NCBI GenBank assembly: GCA_016234935.1
Contig: JACRNL010000010.1
Location: 186,001-250,000, forward strand
Direction of reading: 5' to 3'
Source of the DNA: Deltaproteobacteria bacterium
Lineage (GTDB): Bacteria; Desulfobacterota; GWC2-55-46
Length of the DNA: 64,000 nt
In this document: positions 46,421 to 55,525 of the stretch, in pieces
Layout of the letters: each line of letters begins with the position of its first letter
How positions within the stretch are numbered: the stretch's first letter is position 1
Notes under the pieces: generated by a model
Databases searched by the model: none
Told to the model about the DNA's origin: nothing
Seen by the model: the letters and a program-made list of their open reading frames with translations, nothing else
Program-made: the position numbers and the translations under genes

Positions 46421-46457
46421 TTCCCCCCTTTTTTTAAAGGGGGGCGAGGAGGGGTTA
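46421..46457. repeat. Family W palindrome upstream of panB
   Basis: CCCCCCTTTTTTTAAAGGGG followed by GGCGAGGAGGGG. It is an inverted copy relative to 45479-45505, so the two bracket panB. Confidence 0.7.
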
Positions 46458-46472
46458 GAATCGCCAAAAAAA

Positions 46473-47114
46473 CTACTTTGATCCGGCTGGAATATAGTGC
46501 TGCGACCCGCCCTTCATGGTTCTTATTTCCTTCACGAGGTTCATGAAGTCTTCCTTATCGTTGACGAAGTCTATATCCGTCGTGTTGACGACGAGAAGGG
46601 GCGTGTCCGTGTAGTAAAAAAAATAGCGGTTATAGGAGTCTATGAGCTTTTCAAGATACTCTTCCTTGACGTTCTTCTCATAGTCCTTGTTCCTGATGCC
46701 GATCCTGTCAAGAAGCACGCCGGTCGACGCCTGAAGGTATATGACGAGGTCCGGCTTGGGGATGCGCGTATCGAGCAGACGGTAGACCTGCTCATAAAGG
46801 GCCAGCTCGTTCTCGTCGAGATTAAGATACGCGAATATCCTGTCTTTTGCGAAAAGATAGTCCGAGACGACGGCAGAGTCGAACAGCTCCTGCTGGAACA
46901 TGTCTTTTTGCTGCTGGTACCTGCTTAAAAGGAAAAAAAGCTGCGTCTGTAAGGCGTACTTCTTGATATCCTCATAGAACTTCGGCAAAAAGGGGTTTGC
47001 GTCGACCTCTTCGATAAGCGTTCTGCCGTTGAATTCCCTGGCGATAAGCTCCGCAAGACTGGACTTGCCTACGCCAATGGGGCCTTCTATCGCAATATAC
47101 TTGAATTTTTCCAT
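46473..47114 (-). CDS. Deoxynucleoside kinase family protein
   Basis: This P-loop kinase of about 213 residues belongs to the deoxyadenosine/deoxyguanosine kinase family. The P-loop is YIAIEGPIGVGKSSLAELI, followed by EEVDANPFLPKFYED, the ERS-like segment in SDYLFAKDRIFAYLNL, and the lid Arg-rich region RIGIRNKDYE. Start ATG 47114 is used because the P-loop then lies at the usual distance. In deltaproteobacteria it is often found next to panB-panC, as here. It salvages deoxynucleosides. Confidence 0.88.
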   Translation of the reverse strand: MEKFKYIAIEGPIGVGKSSLAELIAREFNGRTLIEEVDANPFLPKFYEDIKKYALQTQLFFLLSRYQQQKDMFQQELFDSAVVSDYLFAKDRIFAYLNLDENELALYEQVYRLLDTRIPKPDLVIYLQASTGVLLDRIGIRNKDYEKNVKEEYLEKLIDSYNRYFFYYTDTPLLVVNTTDIDFVNDKEDFMNLVKEIRTMKGGSQHYIPAGSK

Positions 47115-47254
47115 TATTCCAATAGGTTTCCAATGGTTTAAATCAGCATAAGACAAATTATCTCAGGCACGGGTAAAAGTCAAGACCCGTAAAACTCGCG
47201 CTGTTTTTTTGATGTTTCGGTCTGTCCTCACGCCGAAAAGCGGCCTTTCCGTCC

Positions 47255-48421
47255 TCAAAAAGCCCTTACCGCCATGCTCATCGCGCCGCCGCCGCCGAGG
47301 CACATGGTCGCAAGGCCGAGTTTTTTTCGCCTGTTTTTAAGGGCGTGCACGAGCGTTACAAGGCATCTGGCGCCGCTTGCGCCGATGGGATGGCCAAGGG
47401 CGATGGCCCCGCCGTTGACGTTCACCTTTGCCCTGTCAAGGCGAAGCTCTTTTATCACGGCAAGGGTCTGCGCGGCAAAGGCCTCGTTTTCCTCGATAAG
47501 GTCAAAGTCGGCAATACTGAGACCGGTCTTTTTTAAAAGTTTTTTCACCGACACGACCGGCGCGAGCGTATACCACCTTGGGTCGAGATGTCCCGATGAC
47601 CAGCCGATGATCGACGCAAGAGGTTTTATCTTCAGCCGCTTGGCAACGCTTTTAGACGCGAGTATCAAGACCGCCGCGCCGTCGTTAAGCCCCGGAGAGT
47701 TTCCCGCGGTTATGGTTCCGTTTTCCTTGAATACCGGCCTTAAACGTCCGAGCGCTTCGATGGTAGTGTCCCACCTTATCGTCTCGTCAAACGAAACCGG
47801 CGCATGGCCTTTTATTCTGACAGGCACTAATTCGTCCTTGAAATATCCCCTTTTCGCGGCCGACTGCGCGTTCATCTGGCTTTTAAGGGCAAAGGCGTCC
47901 TGCGCTTTCCTTGTGATGGAATATCTCGAAACGGTAAGCTCGCAAAGCTCGCCCATGTGCTCGCCGTAATAGCAGTCCATGAGGCCGTCGTGGAGCATGG
48001 CGTCCGCGACGGCCGAATCCCCGTATTTCCTGTCCCTCATGCCGGTCAGCAGGAACGGCGCGTTGCTCATGCTCTCCATGCCGCCGGCGACGACTAATTC
48101 GGCGCTGCCGGCCATTATAGCCTCGGCCCCAAGCGCGACGGCCTTAAGCCCGGATGCGCAGACCTTGTTTACCGTAAACGCGGCAACGGTCTCAGGCAGG
48201 CCTGCCTTTAACGCGGCCTGGCGCGCCGGGTTTTGCCCCAATCCGGCGGAGATGACGTTGCCCATGATAACCTCGTCTATGCGCAAGGGGCTTATCCCCG
48301 ACCGTTTTAAAGCCTCCTTGATGACGAGCGAGCAAAGCCTTGGGGCGCTCAAATGCGACAGAGAGCCCAAAAACCCGCCCGCCGGAGACCTGCAAGCGCC
48401 TATGATTACGGCATCAGCCAT
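47255..48421 (-). CDS. thlA: Acetyl-CoA acetyltransferase (thiolase)
   Basis: This thiolase of 388 residues acts on acetoacetyl-CoA. The nucleophilic Cys lies in TVNKVCASGLKAVALG (about residue 88). The CoA-site His is in ALGHPIGASGARCLVTLVHA, and the second catalytic Cys in LATMCLGGGGAMSMAV. The NEAFAAQ motif is present. It is 9 bases downstream of a crotonase gene in the same direction. Together with hbd and the acyl-CoA dehydrogenase it completes a short-chain beta-oxidation or butyrate-type set. The biosynthetic direction is equally possible. Confidence 0.93.
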   Translation of the reverse strand: MADAVIIGACRSPAGGFLGSLSHLSAPRLCSLVIKEALKRSGISPLRIDEVIMGNVISAGLGQNPARQAALKAGLPETVAAFTVNKVCASGLKAVALGAEAIMAGSAELVVAGGMESMSNAPFLLTGMRDRKYGDSAVADAMLHDGLMDCYYGEHMGELCELTVSRYSITRKAQDAFALKSQMNAQSAAKRGYFKDELVPVRIKGHAPVSFDETIRWDTTIEALGRLRPVFKENGTITAGNSPGLNDGAAVLILASKSVAKRLKIKPLASIIGWSSGHLDPRWYTLAPVVSVKKLLKKTGLSIADFDLIEENEAFAAQTLAVIKELRLDRAKVNVNGGAIALGHPIGASGARCLVTLVHALKNRRKKLGLATMCLGGGGAMSMAVRAF

Positions 48422-48430
48422 GCGTGCCCC

Positions 48431-49174
48431 TTATTTTTTCCTTGCGAGGAATTCATCCATGAGCCGCTTCGGGTCGTCATAGGAGAACATCCTGCCGAAT
48501 GCGTCTATTTCCCTGCCGGGCGTGCCGGAGTTTATCAAGGATTTAGCCGCCGCGAGGCACTGGACGGGCTTTGACGCTATCGCCCTTGCAACGGCCATTG
48601 CCTCGTCCATGAGCTTGTCCTTTGCGACGACTTTATTCACCAGACCAATGGCCAGGGCCTCGGCCGCGTTGACCCTGCGCCCCGTGAAGATCATCTCTTT
48701 GGCTTTGAGGCCGCCTACCCTCCTTGAAAGCCTCTGCGTGGCGCCGCCTCCCGGTATTATGCCGAGATTTATTTCAGGCTGGCCGAACACGGCGGCCTCT
48801 GACGCTATGACTATGTCGCAGGCAAGGGTAAGCTCCGCGCCGCCGCCCAGCGCAAAGCCGTTCACCGCAGCTATGACCGGACAGGGGAATTCCTCTATGA
48901 TATTCATCGCCCTGTGAAAAAGGGCCGCGAAGGCACCGGCGTCCTTTTGCGAAAAGACGGACATCTCCTTAATGTCCGCCCCTGCGATAAAGGTTCCGCC
49001 CTCGGCGGTTATCACCACCGCCTTCACTTCATCGGCCCGGAGAGAGTCCATCGCGTCAATAAGCCGGACGAGCGCGGCGGTGGAAAGGATATTCGCCCCT
49101 GGGCTGCTGAAGGTAAGGACGCTGACCTCGCCCGCTTCAAGCCTGAAAAAATCGCAGGTTTTGACGATAGGCAT
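48431..49174 (-). CDS. Enoyl-CoA hydratase (crotonase family)
   Basis: This crotonase of 247 residues hydrates enoyl-CoA to 3-hydroxyacyl-CoA. The oxyanion-hole and catalytic segments are FIAGADIKEMSVF, AVNGFALGGGAELTLACD and FGQPEINLGIIPGGGATQRL, with both Glu residues in place. NAAEALAIGLVNKVV and the C-terminal helices complete the fold. It is 9 bases upstream of thlA. Hydration of crotonyl-CoA is likely but chain length cannot be read from sequence. Confidence 0.92.
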   Translation of the reverse strand: MPIVKTCDFFRLEAGEVSVLTFSSPGANILSTAALVRLIDAMDSLRADEVKAVVITAEGGTFIAGADIKEMSVFSQKDAGAFAALFHRAMNIIEEFPCPVIAAVNGFALGGGAELTLACDIVIASEAAVFGQPEINLGIIPGGGATQRLSRRVGGLKAKEMIFTGRRVNAAEALAIGLVNKVVAKDKLMDEAMAVARAIASKPVQCLAAAKSLINSGTPGREIDAFGRMFSYDDPKRLMDEFLARKK

Positions 49175-49209
49175 AAATTATTTTCCTTATGCGGCGGATG
49201 GCCGCCGCA

Positions 49210-50445
49210 TCAGCCTTGCCCGGTCTGCGCCTGCCCGGCACGGCTGGCAGCCGGAAGCCTCACCATCGCGATAGTGCCGATGCCGGGGGCCGATTCGAAC
49301 TCCAGAGCGCCGCCGTGTTCCTTGATTATTGAATAGGATATCGAAAGCCCCAGCCCTGTGCCGCCCATGTCCGTCTTGGTGGTGAAAAACGGCTCGGTGG
49401 CGCGGACGGCAACCTCTTTGGGCATGCCGCCGCCTTCATCCTTTACCTTTATTATAACGGAGTCCGTGGCCGCGTCGTAAAATGTGCCGAGCCACACGCC
49501 GCGTCCTCTGCCGCCGAGGGCATGGAGCGAATTCATGATGAGGTTTATTATCACCTGCTCTATCCTCTGCGCGCTGCCCTTTACCGGCGGCAAGTCCGCG
49601 GCAGGAGCGAAGGTGAATATGTCCGTGTAGCGCGTTATCTCATTTGACAACAGGCGCACGGCGGCGTCAACCGCCCTGTTGACGTCAAATTCGCGGTGAA
49701 GGTCGGCGGACTCGATCCGTGAAAAATCCTTGAGGCCGTCTACGATATCCTTAATGCGCCTGGCGCCGTCGGCGATGCCGCTCAAAAGCTCCGGCACCGT
49801 TTTCTTCATCTCGGAAAACGGCAGGCCGCCGAGCATAAAATCGCCGTTTGAGCGGTAATAGCCTTCAAGAATGGCCGCGGCGTCCTTCCATGCGTCGGAA
49901 AGAAGCTCCGCATTCAGCATTATGTAGTTGTTGGGGTTGTTTATCTCATGGGCCACGCCGGAGGCAAGGGTTCCAAGGGAGGCCATCTTGTTGGCATGGA
50001 CGAGCCGTTCGTTAATGGCCCGGACCTCTTCCTCCATACGCCGCCGGCCGCCGCGGTGAGCGGCTTCCTTCAATTCGCGCTCCACCGCGGGGACGAGCCG
50101 CGAAAGGTTGCCCTTGGTTATAAAGTCCTGCGCGCCGGCCTTCATCACGGACACGGCAATGTCCTCGCTTACAGCGCCTGAAATAAGTATGAACGGTATG
50201 TCCTGTCCGGTTTCCTTCAGCAGCCTGAGCGCGTCGAGGCCGCTCAGCTTCGGCAGGGAAAAATCCGCGATGACTATTCCCCAGGGTCTGTCCCCGGGCG
50301 CGCCTTCAAGGGCATGTCTCAATGCCTCCGGCGTCTCGACGCATAAAAAATCAACCGAGAAACCTCCGCGCTTCAACTCGCGCACGAGCAGCGCGGCGTC
50401 GTCTGCGGAATCCTCCACTATCAGCGCGCGAAGTTCACCTGACAT
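49210..50445 (-). CDS. Response regulator receiver fused to a histidine kinase
   Basis: This 411-residue protein has an inverted hybrid order: an N-terminal receiver (ALIVEDSADDAALL, phospho-Asp in VIADFSLPKLSGLD, Lys in DFITKG) and then a kinase. The phospho-His box is GVAHEINNPNNYI; ATP-binding boxes follow as INLIMNSLHALG (N), KDEGGGMPKE (G1) and GGTGLGLSIS (G2). No membrane segment is visible, so it is cytosolic and probably receives phosphate from the kinase at 51089-53704 via the adjacent single-domain regulator. The ATG at 50445 is preferred to 50463 because of an upstream AAGGA. Confidence 0.88.
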   Translation of the reverse strand: MSGELRALIVEDSADDAALLVRELKRGGFSVDFLCVETPEALRHALEGAPGDRPWGIVIADFSLPKLSGLDALRLLKETGQDIPFILISGAVSEDIAVSVMKAGAQDFITKGNLSRLVPAVERELKEAAHRGGRRRMEEEVRAINERLVHANKMASLGTLASGVAHEINNPNNYIMLNAELLSDAWKDAAAILEGYYRSNGDFMLGGLPFSEMKKTVPELLSGIADGARRIKDIVDGLKDFSRIESADLHREFDVNRAVDAAVRLLSNEITRYTDIFTFAPAADLPPVKGSAQRIEQVIINLIMNSLHALGGRGRGVWLGTFYDAATDSVIIKVKDEGGGMPKEVAVRATEPFFTTKTDMGGTGLGLSISYSIIKEHGGALEFESAPGIGTIAMVRLPAASRAGQAQTGQG

Positions 50446-50515
50446 CTCTTGCCATCCTTGCATCCGGGACTTTTCGGGGCACCCATCCGGAGGATGGGTC
50501 GGCCTGCATAAACCC

Positions 50516-50974
50516 TCAGTGCCGTTTTACAGGGGGGGCCTCGTTCAGGACGAGCCAGTAGAGGCCGAGCTGTTTTATGGACTCGGAAAACTGCGCGAAG
50601 TCAACGGGCTTCCTGATGTAGCTGTTGGCCCCGAACTCATAGCCGGATACAAGGTCGCGCTCCTCCTTGGAAGAGGTAAGTATGACAACCGGCAAAAGCC
50701 TTGTCTTCTCGCTGGAGCGTATCTTCCTCAGCACCTCAAGCCCGTCCACCTTCGGGAGCTTCAGATCAAGAAGCACCAACTGCGGCAGGATGCCGGCGTC
50801 GCGCTCTTTGTATGAACCGTCGGCAAAAAGCCAGCCAAGCGCGTCCTCGCCGTCCCGCGCCACCACCACTTCATTCAGGATATTGTTCTTCTTGAAAGCC
50901 CTGAGCGTGAGGGCAACGTCGTCCGGATTGTCCTCTACGAGCAGTATCACCTTTTCCTTTGCGGTCATCTCCAT
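50516..50974 (-). CDS. Single-domain response regulator (Rcp1/CheY type)
   Basis: This 152-residue receiver domain without an output domain is of the Rcp1 class that partners phytochrome-like kinases. The acidic pocket is VILLVEDNPDDVALT, the phospho-Asp is in QLVLLDLKLPKVDGLEVLRK, the Thr/Ser is in VVILTSS and the Lys is in YIRKPVDF. An Rcp1-type insert separates the first helices. It lies between two kinases on the minus strand and probably relays phosphate between them. Confidence 0.9.
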   Translation of the reverse strand: MEMTAKEKVILLVEDNPDDVALTLRAFKKNNILNEVVVARDGEDALGWLFADGSYKERDAGILPQLVLLDLKLPKVDGLEVLRKIRSSEKTRLLPVVILTSSKEERDLVSGYEFGANSYIRKPVDFAQFSESIKQLGLYWLVLNEAPPVKRH

Positions 50975-51011
50975 ACAGTCCTTTAACGCCGTTTATTGCA
51001 GCTCTTCCCAT

Positions 51012-51070
51012 ACCCCCGCTTAAGCTTGCCCTCGAATGTTTCTATCGGGGGACACGCGAGGGCAGGCTTG
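51012..51070. repeat. Nested palindromic repeat (family Z)
   Basis: CCCCGCTTAAGC is followed by CCCTCGAATGTTTCTATCGG (51029-51048) and then GACACGCGAGGGCAGGC, one palindrome inserted into another of the same family. It lies in the gap between the kinase and the single-domain regulator. Confidence 0.65.
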
Positions 51071-51088
51071 TATTTTCCGACAATAAGC

Positions 51089-53704
51089 TTACAGTGTAAA
51101 GTAAAATATCGCGCCTTCGCCCTCGGCGCCCTCCGCCCAGACCCTGCCGCCGTGCCGGTGTATGATGCGCTGGACAGTGGCAAGGCCTATTCCGGTGCCG
51201 GAGAAGTCGGCCACCGCGTGCAGGCGCTGAAAGGCGCCGAAGAGCTTGTCAACGTAGTTCATGTTGAACCCGGCGCCGTTGTCGCGCACGAAGTAAACCG
51301 TCTTCCCGCCCTCCTCGCCCATGCCGCCGAACTCTATGATTGCATTCTCCTTTTTCGAAGTGAACTTCCATGCGTTGCCGAAGAGGTTCTGCAGCGCAAC
51401 GCGCACGAGACGCTGGTCCGCGTTGACCTTAAGCCCGGCGGATATCAGGAAATCAACCTTTCTGCCGGGTTCGTTCTTTGTAAGTTCGGCGGCCACGCCC
51501 CAGGCAAGAGCGCTTAAGTCAATATCTTCCCTGTGGAGCGACGCCCTCACGACGCGCGAGAGATTGAGCAGGTCGTCGATAAGCATATCCATCCGCCGGC
51601 TTGCGTCCCTGACGCGCTTTAAGTAGTCATGTCCGTGGTCATCGAGCCTGTCGCCGTAATCCTCCAGCAGGGCGTTGGAAAACCCGTCAATAATGCGCAG
51701 CGGAGCCCTGAGGTCATGAGCGACCGAGTAGCTGAAGGCCTCAAGCTCCTTATTGGCGTTGCGAAGCTCCTCAGTGCGCCTCATCACGCGCCCTTCAAGT
51801 TCGGCGTTTAAGAGCCTTGCCTCGTCCTCGGCCTTCTTTCTGTCGGTAATGTCCTGAACCGTGCCGGACATCGTCACGGCCTTGCGGCCTTCATCACGCG
51901 CCACCTCGCCCTGTTCATGGACTACGCGGACATCCCCGCCGGGAAGCACTATCCTGTGGTCTATTGAATAGGGTTTTGCCGTATCAAGCGCCTCCTGGAC
52001 TGAATTTTTTACGAACTCCCTGTCCATGGGATGGACGCATTTCAAAAATGCCTCATGTGTCTTTTCGAACGACTGCCTGTCGAGTCCGAAAACGTTGTAT
52101 ATCTCATCCGACCAGTGAAGCTCGTTTTTAACGATGTCCCAGTCCCAGTTGCCGATATGCGCCATGCGCTGGGCATTGGCAAGGGAGGCCTCGCTCTTTT
52201 TCAAGGCCTCGTGCGAGCGCCTCAGGTCCGTTATGTCGGTGGCAACGCCGCATACGGCATACGGCCTTCCCTGCGCATCCTTTAGGCTGAACTTGATTGT
52301 GATGTAATCCCGCAACTCGCCGCCGGCAGAGGGGGCACGCTCTTCTATTTCGATGGGACGGCCGGACTCAAAGGCCCGCCTGTCATCATACGCGAGCCTG
52401 TCGGCCAAATCCTTTGGAAAAATATCATAGTCGGTCTTTCCAAGCATGTCGGCGCTATTAACGTCAAACACCTCCTCGTATCTGCGGTTTAAAAGGAGGT
52501 AGCGGCCTTCGCGGTCTTTAATGGAGATAATATTGGCGGTGTTGTCGAGCACGGCCTTCAGGCGCTCCTCGCTGTTTTTCAGCGCGAAGGTCCTTTCCTT
52601 TATCCCGCCGGCCATTGAGTTAAAAGACCATGCCAGAGAGCCTATCTCGTCAGCAGAGGAGACCGGAACGTTTATATCGTAATTGCCGTCCGCGATTTCC
52701 TTTGCCGCGGATGAAAGCCCTTTGAGCGGCATGATGACGCCCCTTGCGATATAAACAAGCAGGCCGATTATCACCATTATGACCGCGCCAAAGGAGGCCA
52801 GAAGGTACTTCTGCATGTTGAACACCGGCCGGAGCGCCTCGTCCTTGTCTATCTCCACAACAAGGGTCCAGCCCAGAGAGGGAATACATCTGGCGGAACC
52901 CGCGACCTCGACGCCTCTGTAATCCCTGTAAAAACCGGTCATCTCCTCCCCCACGGCAAGACATCTGCCGACAGGGGCCGTGTCTACCCGCGTCGTCAAT
53001 GGACTGCTCTCAAAAAAACGCGACTTGGTAAGCATGAGCCTGCTCCTGTTGACAACGTATGTCTCCATTGTCCTGCTTCCCTTCCTTACATCCATCGCAA
53101 AGGGGCCGCGCGCCTCGCCGGTTAATATCCGCGAAAACTGCGAGGCAGGCATGAAGCCGGTGAGCACGCCTATGGGCTTGCCGGTATGCCTGCTGTATAC
53201 AGGCGTTGAAAAGGCCAGCTCAGGCTCTCCTCCGTAGCCGTCATCCCTCTCTATGACGGCCGCGGCGTCCCTGCCTTTTAAAAAAAATTCCTCCATGGAG
53301 ACGTCTTTGCCGATAGTTCCTTCGGCGGTGGACGCCGCGATACGGCCTCCGGGCGAGAAGACGCTTATGCGGTTGATGTTCCTGTCAAGCGGGAGCTTGT
53401 TTTTAACGATGTAGCGGCTGAGCGCCCTGCCGTCCGGACGGCCGTCCTTCACGAGCATTTCAAGCTCATCCCTGATAAAACCGTCGCTTGCGAAGTCGGC
53501 CATCCTTCTTTCGTTCATCTCAAGAAATGCAAGAATACCGCCGCCGGCGTTCCCGGCGATAATATTCAGATCCTTGAGTATGAGCCTCTCAAGATGACCT
53601 TTTGTCTTATTGTAGCTGAGAAAAAAAACGAAGAGTATCGACGCCAGCACCGCCGCAAAGATCAGAATTATCTTGTATGAAAGGGAAAGGAAGATTTTTG
53701 ACAT
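51089..53704 (-). CDS. Membrane sensor histidine kinase (Cache-HAMP-PAS-PAS-HisKA)
   Basis: This sensor kinase of about 870 residues has, in order: a membrane segment (IILIFAAVLASILFVFFLSY), a periplasmic double-Cache-like sensor with substrate-recognition-like GGEPELAFSTPVYS, a second membrane segment (ASFGAVIMVIIGLLVYIA) and HAMP. Two PAS domains follow (RYLLLNRRYEEVFDVN; ELHWSDEIYNVFGLD), then HisKA with the phospho-His in FSYSVAHDLRAPLR and a HATPase domain ending NAGAGFNMNYVD-like RDNGAGFNMNY. The start at 53704 lacks a good ribosome binding site; it is chosen because a membrane helix follows directly. Its HisKA subtype is that of bacteriophytochrome-like kinases, whose usual partner is the Rcp1-type regulator next door. 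Confidence 0.88.
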   Translation of the reverse strand: MSKIFLSLSYKIILIFAAVLASILFVFFLSYNKTKGHLERLILKDLNIIAGNAGGGILAFLEMNERRMADFASDGFIRDELEMLVKDGRPDGRALSRYIVKNKLPLDRNINRISVFSPGGRIAASTAEGTIGKDVSMEEFFLKGRDAAAVIERDDGYGGEPELAFSTPVYSRHTGKPIGVLTGFMPASQFSRILTGEARGPFAMDVRKGSRTMETYVVNRSRLMLTKSRFFESSPLTTRVDTAPVGRCLAVGEEMTGFYRDYRGVEVAGSARCIPSLGWTLVVEIDKDEALRPVFNMQKYLLASFGAVIMVIIGLLVYIARGVIMPLKGLSSAAKEIADGNYDINVPVSSADEIGSLAWSFNSMAGGIKERTFALKNSEERLKAVLDNTANIISIKDREGRYLLLNRRYEEVFDVNSADMLGKTDYDIFPKDLADRLAYDDRRAFESGRPIEIEERAPSAGGELRDYITIKFSLKDAQGRPYAVCGVATDITDLRRSHEALKKSEASLANAQRMAHIGNWDWDIVKNELHWSDEIYNVFGLDRQSFEKTHEAFLKCVHPMDREFVKNSVQEALDTAKPYSIDHRIVLPGGDVRVVHEQGEVARDEGRKAVTMSGTVQDITDRKKAEDEARLLNAELEGRVMRRTEELRNANKELEAFSYSVAHDLRAPLRIIDGFSNALLEDYGDRLDDHGHDYLKRVRDASRRMDMLIDDLLNLSRVVRASLHREDIDLSALAWGVAAELTKNEPGRKVDFLISAGLKVNADQRLVRVALQNLFGNAWKFTSKKENAIIEFGGMGEEGGKTVYFVRDNGAGFNMNYVDKLFGAFQRLHAVADFSGTGIGLATVQRIIHRHGGRVWAEGAEGEGAIFYFTL

Positions 53705-53892
53705 AGATAGGTTGACGGGGAGATCAAAGATGAATTTTTCGAATACCCCCGTGACCAGCCTTTCGGAAGAGATCCGGCTTGCGGTATTTAAAAGACTGAC
53801 GGCGATGACCTCGGCGGCCCGCAATTTGCCGGAGTCCGTTCCATTGCGACGCCGCCGTCAAGGAACATTGGAATACGGCGAACAACCGGCAA

Positions 53893-53920
53893 AGCCCCTT
53901 GAAGGGGCTCAGCCCCCCTG
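53893..53920. repeat. Family Y palindrome in the leader of the sensor kinase gene
   Basis: AGCCCCTTGAAGGGGCTCAG plus CCCCCCTG, in the long untranslated region of the kinase gene, about 190 bases before its start. Confidence 0.6.
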
Positions 53921-53928
53921 TATGCGAG

Positions 53929-53955
53929 TCTATACGACGAGGCCGGCCAAGTCAA
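53929..53955 (-). promoter_or_regulatory. Candidate sigma-70 promoter for the sensor kinase operon
   Basis: On the minus strand TTGACT (53950-53955) and TATAGA (53929-53934) are separated by 15 bases. They lie between spoVG and the kinase gene. The spacing is short, so confidence is modest. Confidence 0.35.
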
Positions 53956-53979
53956 CAGCCTCTCAAGCCGACTTGACGC

Positions 53980-54336
53980 TTACAATCCGCCGGACTGCGT
54001 CAATGACGCCGCCAGTGAGGAAGACGCCGGCCAGGCGGCGTCGGCTCGGCGCGCGTCCGCGGCGCCGGTTTGAGACCTTTGCCGCATCACGTTGTTATAT
54101 TCCTTCATTATCTCTCCGTCAAACATCTCTCTCGTAGCCTTGTCAATGGGATGCATGAGGTCGCGGTAAGAGCCGTCCTTCATCTTCTTTGCGGGCATCG
54201 CGACGAAGGCGCCGCTGGCGCCTTCTATTATCTTCAGGTCGCGGACGATGAAGCAGTCGTCGAGCTTTACCGTTACGTAAGCCTTGAGTTTGTCATTGCC
54301 GGCCACCGGCAGAACCTTGATCTCCGTAATACGCAT
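53980..54336 (-). CDS. spoVG: SpoVG family regulator
   Basis: This 118-residue SpoVG homologue begins with the family signature MRITEIKVLPVAGNDKLKAY and VTVKLDDCFIVRDLKIIEG, followed by AFVAMPAKKMKDGSYRDLMH and HPIDKATREMFDG. SpoVG is a nucleic-acid-binding global regulator first known from Bacillus, but found in spirochaetes and deltaproteobacteria also. The start has the strong site AAAGGAGGTG. The C-terminal 35 residues are Ala/Ser-rich and not part of the core. It follows the RpoS-like sigma gene by 48 bases, probably in one transcript. Confidence 0.92.
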   Translation of the reverse strand: MRITEIKVLPVAGNDKLKAYVTVKLDDCFIVRDLKIIEGASGAFVAMPAKKMKDGSYRDLMHPIDKATREMFDGEIMKEYNNVMRQRSQTGAADARRADAAWPASSSLAASLTQSGGL

Positions 54337-54384
54337 GATCTATAGCACCTCCTTTTTGATGTTCAGCGCGCTGCCTCGCACACA

Positions 54385-55419
54385 TTAAATAGCGTCAAGC
54401 GACGTGATATTGGAAGACTCCATGAACCTTCTGAGCTTTCCCAGGGCCTTTACCTCTATCTGCCTGACCCTTTCGCGCGTTACGCCGAAGGATTCGCCGA
54501 TAACCTCAAGGGTTGCCGGCCCGTCGTCGTCAAGCCCGAAACGCAGCGTTATTATCCGTTTTTCATTTTCATCGAGCATGCCCAGCCATTGCCGTATCAT
54601 GCATGAGCGTTTTTCATCGCCGACGATCTCGACAGGGCCTTTGGCGTCCTCGTCCGTGAGCATGCTGAGCTGTGTCTGCTCCGGGTCGCCGTTTATGCTC
54701 GCGTCGAGCGAATAGCTTTTTTTGCCGACATTGTCCAGCTTCTTCACATACCTGCCGGACAGGCCCGTTTTACCGGAAAGCTCCGATATGCTGGGCTCCC
54801 TGTTGAGGGTCCTCGTAAGCTCTCTGGCGGCCCTTGAAATCTTCAGCAGGTCGTTGGCCACATGTATGGGCAGACGCACTATGCCTGATTGGTTGGTGAT
54901 GGCCCTCTCAACCGACTGCCGTATCCAGTAGGTGGCGTATGTCGAAAATCTGCACCCCTTCGACGCCTTGAACCGCTCGACCGCTTTAATAAGCCCGATG
55001 TTGCCCTCCTCTATGAGGTCGGTCAGCGGCAATCCTCTATTCAGATAGCGTTTTGCCATATTAACGACAAGCCGCAGGTTGGCTTCTATCATCCTGCCCC
55101 TGGCCGTCTGATCGCCCTTTGCCACCCTCCTTGAAAGGGCTGTCTCCTCCGCCGGCGTCAGGAGCGGTATTTTCCTTATGCTGCTGAAGTAGAACCGGAC
55201 AGAGTCCGTGTGGGCGACGTCTAATGCTTCTTTTACCGTCTCTTTAACTTTGTCCGGCGCGCCGCAAACCATAACTTCTTTTCTTCCACGCGGCCTGCCC
55301 GGGTCCTTGCGCGCGGCCACTGTGCGTTTGACGGATAGGTTGTACGGCAGAGGCCAGCCTCCGCGATAAGGCATATTGCCAGGCGAGACTTCTTTCGCGG
55401 CTTCCCGTGTCTTGGACAT
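54385..55419 (-). CDS. rpoS: RNA polymerase sigma factor, sigma-70 group 2 (RpoS/RpoD-like)
   Basis: This sigma factor of about 344 residues has region 1.2 (DSVRFYFSSIRKIPLLTPAE), region 2 with the -10 recognition helix in FSTYATYWIRQSVERAI, region 3, and region 4 with RIITLRFGLDDDGPATLEVI and GVTRERVRQIEVKAL. It lacks the large region 1.1 and non-conserved region of RpoD, so it is a group 2 factor like RpoS. The start ATG 55419 has the strong site AAGGAGAGG; the open frame to 55578 overlaps the upstream regulator gene and is not needed. It is followed by spoVG. Confidence 0.88.
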   Translation of the reverse strand: MSKTREAAKEVSPGNMPYRGGWPLPYNLSVKRTVAARKDPGRPRGRKEVMVCGAPDKVKETVKEALDVAHTDSVRFYFSSIRKIPLLTPAEETALSRRVAKGDQTARGRMIEANLRLVVNMAKRYLNRGLPLTDLIEEGNIGLIKAVERFKASKGCRFSTYATYWIRQSVERAITNQSGIVRLPIHVANDLLKISRAARELTRTLNREPSISELSGKTGLSGRYVKKLDNVGKKSYSLDASINGDPEQTQLSMLTDEDAKGPVEIVGDEKRSCMIRQWLGMLDENEKRIITLRFGLDDDGPATLEVIGESFGVTRERVRQIEVKALGKLRRFMESSNITSLDAI

Positions 55420-55525
55420 TTTCCCTCTCCTTGATAAAGTTTTTTTAAAACTTGTCGAGAGCGCTGCTTCGGGCCGAAAAAACAGATCCGGACGCGGCGT
55501 TTTTTTTGAGAACGCCAAGACCGGT

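Noticed and set aside
46351-46467. N-terminal extension of panB (TPPRPPLKKGG)
   Set aside because: It is repeat-encoded, crosses a terminator, and the family homology starts at 46350. It is not counted as an in-frame insertion.
47165-47200. ACGGGT/ACCCGT hairpin between the thiolase and the deoxynucleoside kinase
   Set aside because: The stem is only 6 bp and no T-run follows in either gene's direction, so it is too weak to call a terminator.
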